Assembly (NCBI GenBank): GCA_019096195.1
Contig: JAGTXK010000064.1
Span: forward strand, 186,001 to 250,000
Length of the DNA: 64,000 bases
Reading direction: 5' to 3'
Source: Boletus sp. NGJ
Lineage: Eukaryota > Basidiomycota > Agaricomycetes > Boletales > Boletaceae
A model generated the notes under the pieces. The model was not told where the DNA came from. It did no database searches and saw only the letters and a list, made by a program, of their open reading frames with translations. The translations under genes and the position numbers were made by a program. Positions 57,862-64,000 of this stretch are shown one piece after another; positions within the stretch are counted from its first letter, which is position 1; every line of letters starts with the position of its first letter.

Positions 57862-58597
57862 TCAGAGGGACATGAATGCGCCAACGAGGGTAGCGACGAT
57901 GCACACGGCCATGCTGCCACTGGTTTGGAGGCCGATACCACCGCCGGTGGGGACAAGTGGGTTGGCGCCGCTGCCACCGCTCGAAGAGGTACCGGTCGTG
58001 GTAGCCGGGGCGGCGCTACCTGTCGTTCCGCCAGTGGTGCCGCCCGTGGTCCCACCAGTCGTGCCACCAGAGCTAGAACCACCGCTGAGCTAAACATCGC
58101 GAGGGAAAATCATGAGCACCTTGAAATGACATGGAACAAAAAAAAAAAAAAAAGGTGCGACTCCTACCGTCAAGGCGCCATTGCAAGCCTCGTTCCAGCC
58201 ACTGATACTTGTCTGAGCCTCGCTCTGGACGGCGGGATCGGCGCTGACGATACAGCTCATGCATTGCTGCAACTGGCTCCCGATCGTGCTGGCGCATATG
58301 CAGTTGAGATCATCGTTGCAATTCTGGAGCAAAAGGTACAGGATGTTGCGGTTACGAAGAGGGCCAAAAAAATCGACTTACGGTCATGGTATTCACCACT
58401 TGACAAGGGGACTGGCATGCAGAGGGAAGAGAGCTGGGGTCAAATGATTGACGAACGACAAGCCCATTCGAAGTGGAACCCAGAGGTGTAACTGGGACCA
58501 CTGGATGTCAAGATGCAATCTAAAGCATGGATGAAATGAATCACATACACCGAGAAAGGACAGGAATAGCGTAAAGGAGTGGGTTAATTTGGACCAT
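57862..58597 (-). CDS. GPI-anchored eight-cysteine cell-surface protein, copy A
   Basis: A small secreted protein anchored in wall or membrane. ATG 58597 opens a signal-peptide-like start (MVQINPLLYAIPVLSR), interrupted by a 48 bp intron. The next part has SLPSACQSPCQVV. After a second intron comes NCNDDLNCICASTIGSQLQQ with CMSC and NEACNG. That makes eight Cys in a C-x3-C, C-x5-C-x-C, C-x2-C, C pattern, loosely like CFEM domains but not a clean match. A third intron leads to a Gly/Ser/Thr-rich stalk with repeated GGTT units, then GANPLVPTGGG and a hydrophobic tail ending GAFMSL before TGA at 57862-57864. The tail fits a GPI-attachment signal. Function unknown; a surface, adhesion or effector-like role is only a guess. 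Confidence 0.78.
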
Positions 58598-58667
58598 GGT
58601 GGAATACTACGAGGTAGATCAAAAGCGAAGGAAATTTTGAAAGAAAGAAAGGATGAGCAACGGATCC

Positions 58668-58675
58668 CTTAAATA
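58668..58675 (-). promoter_or_regulatory. TATA-like element of GPI protein A
   Basis: The reverse strand reads TATTTAAG about 75 bp upstream of the ATG at 58597. The paralogue has a TATA-like box at the matching place, which strengthens the call. Confidence 0.45.
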
Positions 58676-58679
58676 CAAG

Positions 58680-59926
58680 TCCGTCAGGGCGATTTGTCAC
58701 GGAATAGAATTGAAACCTCACCTCGGTTAGGTCCCGCAATGTTACCGACCCTGAACGCAAGTGGTGACCACACCTTGCAATTTTGGTCAGCAAATGACCG
58801 TGCAGAGTCAAGAGTCAGGACCCAGAGAGATACCACGACATCAATCAAATTCATTGTGATGAAGTAGCTAAGAGTAATTCGGACGTGATAAACAACTGGG
58901 TCAGATTGATTCAAATCTGATAGTGAGATCGATGCTTGAACACCTTACCTTTGTGACCTTTGTTATTCAGCTCGCTCGAGTCAGTGTCCGCTCGGCAGGT
59001 AAGCCTGAATACATACTCATAACCCACGTTCCACGTTTCATGAGAAAATTTGGGCGTTGCGAATACAAGTGTTCCACCTTGGCGGAGCAAGATATCGAAG
59101 TGGTGACGTAACACTTGAGATCTGGCAGTGCTTACACTGCCTACTGGTGTGGCTTGGCAGATACGTTCCATAGTTTGTTCCCAACACTGCTCGGCTACCG
59201 TATTCTTGAGCCTCATCCGGCTTGGAAGGACTCCCCGCAATGGTCAGTATGTCACGAGTGTCTCTCCGTTTTGACCCGAAAAACCTATGAAGTGTGCCTG
59301 TGCCAGTGGCGTCCGGTATGTTGAGGGTCAATTAGTTCCCTTGCTGAGATATGACCCTGGCAAGCTGCCCGGGCGCGCGCACAACGGTGTCGCGATCGTC
59401 CTTGACGAGTTCAAGCTCCTATAGCATTCACACTGCCGCAGTGATCCTAGTTTTAGGTAGATCACGACATGATGCCACGATGTCGTTGATCGCGTCCGCG
59501 TCGTCTACGAAGTGTGCGTCTCTAGCGCCCTAGCGAGTGCCGAGTGCGGCCTGCGAAAAGGAGGAGCAGGCGAGGCGCTCGATGCGAGGGAGCCAGCTCA
59601 CTGGCAAGGACGAGATGGCAGACGCCTAGCACTGTCAGCCAAAGCCGGTGACGAACCGACTCTGAGTGACAAGCCAACTAGTACTACACGGTGACGGTCG
59701 AGCAAAGCTTGTATTACGTACTTTTAGGTTGAATCCATGCGAAATGGTAACAAGGACATGCTATGTCGAGCGAGCTGGCGCACAGCAAACGTCCGAATCG
59801 TCCCTATATAGTATCCACCCCTCACACCATGACACAGTTGCGAACGGGGATCATATAAATGAGGGTGGGGATTAACTGGATCTCGAAGATACACCGTCGC
59901 GTCGATTATTTAAAAAAAATCTTGTT
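58680..59926. other. Gene-free part of the duplicated block
   Basis: Upstream DNA of GPI copy A and downstream DNA of copy B. No coding exon recognised. Most of it has a counterpart in the other copy at 60.8-61.4 kb, where it is shortened by deletions. Confidence 0.5.
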
Positions 59927-60727
59927 TCAGAGGGATATGAACGCGCCAACGAGGGCAGCGACCATGCATACCACCATGCTGCCACTAGTTTTGAGGCCGA
60001 CACCACCGCTGGCAGCAAGTGGGTTGGCGCCGCTACCACCGCTCGAAGAGGTACCGGTCGCGGTAGCTGGGGTGGTGCCACTTGTCGTTCCACCAGTCGT
60101 GCCGCTGGTGGTATCAACTGTCATTACACCAGTCGTGCCGCCGGTGGTACCAACCGCCGTTCCGGTTGTCCAACCAGTCGTGTCACCAGAGCTAGAACCA
60201 CCGCTGAGCTAAGTATCGTGAGCGCAAATTGTAAGCGCCTTGGAATGACATGGAACAAAAACGAAAAAAAGCGAAAAAAGGCAAAAACTACCTACAGTCA
60301 AGCTACCATTGCAGATTTCGTTCCAGCTGCTGATATCTCCCTGTGCCTCGTTCTGGTAGATGGGATCAGCGTTGGCGAGACAGCTCAAGCATTGCTGTAA
60401 CTCGTTCCCGAGGGTGCTGGTGCACATGCAGCTGAGATCATCGTTACAACTCTGGAGCAAAAGGTACAGGATGTTCAAGTCACGAGGAGGGCCAATGAAT
60501 CGACTTACGGACCCTGCAGAACCCACTACTTGGCAAGGGAATTGGCATGCAGAGGGAAGAGAGCTGGGGTCAAAGGATTGACGAACGACGAGCCCACTCG
60601 AGGCGGAATCTAGAGGGGTAACTGAGACCACTGGATGTCAAGATACAATCTAAGGCACGGATGAAATGAATCACATACACCGAGAAAGGACAGGAATAGC
60701 GTAAAGGAGCGGGTTAATCTGGACCAT
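59927..60727 (-). CDS. GPI-anchored eight-cysteine cell-surface protein, copy B
   Basis: Paralogue of the gene at 57862-58597 with the same plan. ATG 60727 gives MVQINPLLYAIPVLSR, then SLPSACQFPCQVV, then NCNDDLSCMCTSTLGNELQQ with CLSC and NEICNG. All eight Cys are kept while about one residue in five around them has changed. The stalk is longer and more Thr-rich (units of TTG, VGTTGG and TTSGTT), ending with GANPLAASGG and a hydrophobic tail that stops at 59927-59929. Conservation of Cys and signals with variation in the stalk fits a functional surface protein under diversification and not a dead copy. Neighbours are copy A and the mitochondrial carrier. Confidence 0.78.
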
Positions 60728-60801
60728 AGTGGAATACTGCGAGGTGGATCAGAAGCGAAGGAAAATTTTTGAACGAAAGAAAAGGATGAGCAACGCCTCC
60801 C

Positions 60802-60809
60802 TTATAAAT
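60802..60809 (-). promoter_or_regulatory. TATA-like element of GPI protein B
   Basis: The reverse strand reads ATTTATAA about 75 bp upstream of the ATG at 60727, matching the position of the element in copy A. Confidence 0.45.
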
Positions 60810-61445
60810 CTACACGTCCGTCGGTGGGTAATTGAAGCCTCACCTCGATTAGGACACAGATATTACACGGTGACCCTGAACGCAAGTGAGCGCGCCCGGT
60901 GATCACACCCTGCAATTTTGGTGACCGCGCAGAGTCAAGAGTCGAGATACCACGACTTCCATCTAATTCGTTATGATGAAGTAGGTGAGAGCAATTCGAA
61001 CGTGACAAACAACTGGGTCAGACTGATTCAAATTTGATGGTGAGTTTCCTCATCAATGCGTGAACACCTTACCTTTGACCGTTGTTATTCAGCTCGCCCT
61101 AGTCAGACTCACAACCCACTTTCCACGTTCATGAGAAATTTTGGGCGTTGCGAATACCAGTGTTCCACCTTGGCGGAGCAACATCTGCCAAAGATATCGA
61201 AGTTGTGACGTAACACTGATTTGAGATCCAGAGCTTACTGTGTGGCTCAGATATTATAGTAGGTTGCATAGCTGGTTCCCAACGTTACTCGGCCACCGTA
61301 TGCTTAAGCATGGCTTGGAAAGACCACCGTGGCATCCGGTGTGCTGAAGTTCCCTCGCTGAGTCGTGCTTCAGGTACCAGATATGACCTTGGCAAGCGCG
61401 CGCACAACGGCGTCGCGATCGTCCTCGACGAGTTCAAGTTCCTAG

Positions 61446-61793
61446 TGTTTGCTGCTAACATGATGATTGTAAAGGTGCGACAAAACAATCAAAGAAACAA
61501 TCTTACATGTATCATCATCTGGTTTTTCGTTACCCAGCTGGTATAGCCGAGCCAAAGTAGCACTGTACGAACCCCAATTTACGAATAGGAGCAAAGCACA
61601 CTACTAGGTTTGATTTTTGAACGGATAGTCTAAATCTTGGTTGGTCGACTTGGCAAACTTCAACAAGGCACGATTGCATCCCGGTCAAAATTTCATTAAA
61701 TGGACAATCTCACGCTTTATCGTTAGCATCACGCTTGGATTCGTCAGCGTGGGGGAGAGAAATGTTTGAGTGTTCGTTTCCCACTAACGCCTC
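61446..61793. other. Upstream region of the carrier gene
   Basis: Unique sequence between the duplicated block and the carrier start. No recognised motif. Confidence 0.4.
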
Positions 61794-63253
61794 ATGTCTG
61801 CCGAGTCGACCGCCAATCCAGAGGCCCAGCCTCTGCTGAGTCCCTTTAAGCCACCCACTTATCACGATGAACCTGTTCAGGACCCTTCTCGCCATGCGGG
61901 TGGCAGTGACGAGGAGTCCAATGATACCCTCGTCGCTGACGATGCCGACGCTCCGAAGCCGAGGTCATGGTCCACGATTGCGCTCCAGTTTGTCGTTGTG
62001 TTCTTGTCGCTCACCGTGGTGGCCCTCTTCATCAAGGGATTCATTGATGCGGATGATGTTGAGGTGTGGTTTTGTCTCGTTTCGCTGGGGGTTACTCACT
62101 CGTGGTTCATCTCCATGTCCCAGTTCGACTTGAGCAAGGCTCTCATGAGTGCACTCGGTGGTGGGCTCAGCGGTGCTGCAGGTGAGGATTTCGAGCATGG
62201 ATTCGAACGTTAACGGCAAATCATGTTCTCGTATCTAGCCATGGTCCTGCAGGTCTTTACCCTCATGGTAAATCCAGATGACTCTATATTAGCTGTGCTC
62301 AGTGGTCCCCCTTAGCCCTTGCGGACAGTCATGAACTATCAATACCGCTACGGAACGACGACGATTGAAGCGATCAAGACGCTGTATGCAGACGGTGGTT
62401 GGACAAGGTACTACCAGGGACTTGCCGCCGCACTGATTCAAGGACCTGTGTCGCGCTTCGGTGATACCGCAGCCAACGCCGGTATTCTCGCTCTCTTGCA
62501 GAGCAACACCTTTATGAGACGACTCCCGACGCTTGTCAAAACCGTTTTTGCCAGTGTGGCCGCGGCATGCTTCAGGATGGTTCTAACGCCGGTTGATACT
62601 ATCAAGACCACGATGCAAACCCAAGGCAAGGATGGTATACCGCTGCTCAGGGCTAGGGTTAGTCATCAACTTGCGGAGGCGACACAATCTCACGCACCCT
62701 GGTCTCTCGTGCCTAGGTCAAGAAATATGGTATTGGTTCTCTTTGGTACGGAGCCATAGCAACAGCAGCAGCCACATTCGTGGGCCACTACCCCGTAGGT
62801 CTCTCTTGCCCTGTTGCGCTATCCTTGAATCGACTTTGGATTTGTCTAGTGGTTCGGGACATACAATTACCTCGATGCGATTCTTCCCCTGCCCACCACC
62901 ATTCTTGAAAAGCTCTCTCGCTCGGCTTTGATCGGATTCGCAGCGTCCGTCGTTTCCGATACCGTCTCGAATTCCTTACGTGTAGTCAAGACCTACCGCC
63001 AAGTTAATGCTACACGCATTGGGTACATGGATGCAGCACGTGCGGTGATTGCTGTCGACGGCGTCAGGGGCTTATTTGGACGGGGCCTGAAAACGCGGAT
63101 CTTGGCCAACGGTCTACAGAGCATCATGTTTTCCATACTCTGGAAAATGTTTTTGGATTTGTGAGTACATGCATGTTAAGCGTGTTGCCGTTGTTTTTCG
63201 CCGTGGCGCTGACGAGTCCCTTGATTTACAGATGGAACGAGAAGACGAGTTGA
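61794..63253 (+). CDS. Mitochondrial carrier (SLC25 family) with N-terminal extension
   Basis: A solute carrier of the inner mitochondrial membrane or a relative relocated to another membrane. Exon 1 (61794-62063) encodes an acidic 60-residue leader and an extra hydrophobic segment (TIALQFVVVFLSLTVVALFI) not found in standard carriers. Exon 2 (62124-62181) and later exons give three carrier repeats: one with LMPLRTVMNYQYRYGTTT, one with FRMVLTPVDTIKTTMQTQGK (a clear PxDxxK signature), and a degenerate third with VVSDTVSNSLRVVKTYRQ. Each is followed by a Gly-rich matrix helix (GGWTRYYQGLAAALIQGP, RGLFGRGLKTRILANGLQ). It stops at 63251-63253. First and third signatures deviate from PxDxxK, as in carriers of unknown substrate. 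No substrate can be proposed. Confidence 0.82.
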
Positions 63254-63429
63254 TCGTATTGGAGTCCGTGATGAGCGTCAACGTCGACGCTCATACATCT
63301 GGATAATATCCGTGCTCAAGATATCTCATCTGGATTCAATTGGTTGATACCAGACATGTTCTTGCTACTGACACCGATAAATTTTGTATGCAGTATCTTG
63401 AGTGACACGTGTTGCGATGCTCTTTCGTG

Positions 63430-64000
63430 GATGGCCTCGCTCGGACCCTCCTCGTCTCCGACAGTCATATGAAAGGCAGACAGATATGCATACTGGGCGT
63501 ATCGCATGGTGTCTCCGACCTTTGACAATCTGACCGTACTCAAGCTATCGCTTCCGATCAGGAATCCCGTGTCAACCTGCAAGGTGAACGAGATCGTTCT
63601 AGTTCGATTCATCAACAACGCTGGCAATGATCGCGTCATGGTCTGAAACGCAAATAACTGTCGCGACGGCCTCCGACTCGGATACACTGGACGGTTCAAT
63701 GTCCACCAAAACGAGGTTGTTCTGCGCCTGCCCCCGAACCCCCCCCCAAAAAATATATATATCGCTCCATGGACGGATCGGATTACCTTTTCTGTCGGGC
63801 CGTCAAGGTCAGTGTATAGGAAGAAACATAAATATCGGAGAGAATCGGTTGGCCCTTTGTATACAAGCCGGCGGTGTTCCATGAAGAAGGGAGAACTCGG
63901 GGGTTGGGCACCACCGGATGTGCCCGATGATCGACGGGAACAAGACTCTTTGAAGGGCGTTCATGGTTGGGACCGTGTTTCCGAGTGGTCGCGTAGAAGC
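63430..64000 (-). pseudogene. Third CHAT-domain fragment, decayed, cut by window edge
   Basis: Reverse-strand text again resembles the CHAT gene family: GQPILSDIYVSSYTLTLTA matches GQPMLSDLYISSYTPTLTA of copy 2, and YAYLSAFHMTVGDEEGP matches FAYLSACHTTVGDEESP of copy 1. The catalytic Cys is Phe here (LSAF against LSAC), the His segment is not found, and matching pieces are in different frames. It is much more diverged from the other two copies than they are from each other, so it is an independent older relic of the same family. It may continue to the right of the window. Confidence 0.65.

Larger units (their letters stand above)
57636..59420. repeat. Tandem segmental duplication, copy A
   Basis: This block matches 59726-61445 in the same orientation with an offset of about 2.0-2.1 kb. 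Matches run from the downstream flank (ggttgaatctatgcgaaacg against ggttgaatccatgcgaaatg) through the whole GPI-protein gene and its promoter to cgcgcacaacggtgtcgcga against cgcgcacaacggcgtcgcga near the right end. Divergence is moderate, with many indels in the non-coding parts. Confidence 0.85.
59726..61445. repeat. Tandem segmental duplication, copy B
   Basis: Partner of 57636-59420. The right, non-coding part is shorter than in copy A, so most length change happened outside the gene. The GPI gene, its three introns and its TATA-like box are all included. Confidence 0.85.

Noticed and set aside
57669-58097. Ala/Pro/Arg-rich reverse-strand frame
   Set aside because: Shifted reading of the Gly/Thr-rich stalk exon of GPI protein A; the true frame ends with the anchor tail at 57862.

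Overview
The window looks like nuclear DNA of a filamentous basidiomycete, most likely an Agaricomycete. Rhizoctonia/Ceratobasidium is my best guess, from remembered protein families and not from a search. The signs are multi-exon genes with about 45-70 bp GT-AG introns, dense packing on both strands, fungal lysine, nuclear-pore, osmosensor and mitochondrial genes, and CHAT (caspase-like) gene remnants. I see no rRNA, convincing tRNA, CRISPR array, or reverse transcriptase or transposase domain.

Left block (1-16 kb). A 5'-cut saccharopine dehydrogenase (LYS9), farnesyltransferase beta (RAM1), an F-box protein and an AAAP amino-acid transporter are followed by a scrambled stretch. There, parts of the transporter, of a TPR-CHAT gene and of an unidentified about 170 bp segment occur twice. 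A TatD-type hydrolase has lost its 5' end at the edge of the CHAT copy. A mitochondrial uL6 gene sits inside this patch and looks whole.

Metabolic block (17-32 kb). A 935-residue adenylation-thiolation-thioesterase enzyme of the atromentin/quinone synthetase type is followed by a medium-chain oxidoreductase, an Aro8-like aminotransferase, a Cys-rich membrane protein and an aldo-keto reductase. Aminotransferase plus A-T-TE synthetase plus alcohol-dehydrogenase-like oxidoreductase is the known core of mushroom atromentin loci, so this may be a natural-product cluster for aryl-pyruvate-derived quinones or furanones. About 3.9 kb of gene-poor DNA separates the synthetase from the rest.

Viperin block (32-43.5 kb). 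Two complete paralogues of viperin (radical-SAM, RSAD2 family) lie in the same orientation 3.7 kb apart. Both keep the CxxxCxxC cluster motif and end in the C-terminal Trp. A Nudix hydrolase lies just beyond the first one, and an alkyltransferase-like (ATL) gene and a decayed ATL relative flank the pair. This is the most interesting part of the window: a possible fungal antiviral or nucleotide-modifying locus.

Right block (43.8-64 kb). Housekeeping and signalling genes run on the + strand: Nup84/Nup107, phospholipase D, and a group III hybrid histidine kinase with seven HAMP-type repeats. A roughly 2 kb tandem duplication follows, carrying two GPI-anchored eight-cysteine proteins, then a mitochondrial carrier, and a third decayed CHAT fragment runs off the right edge.
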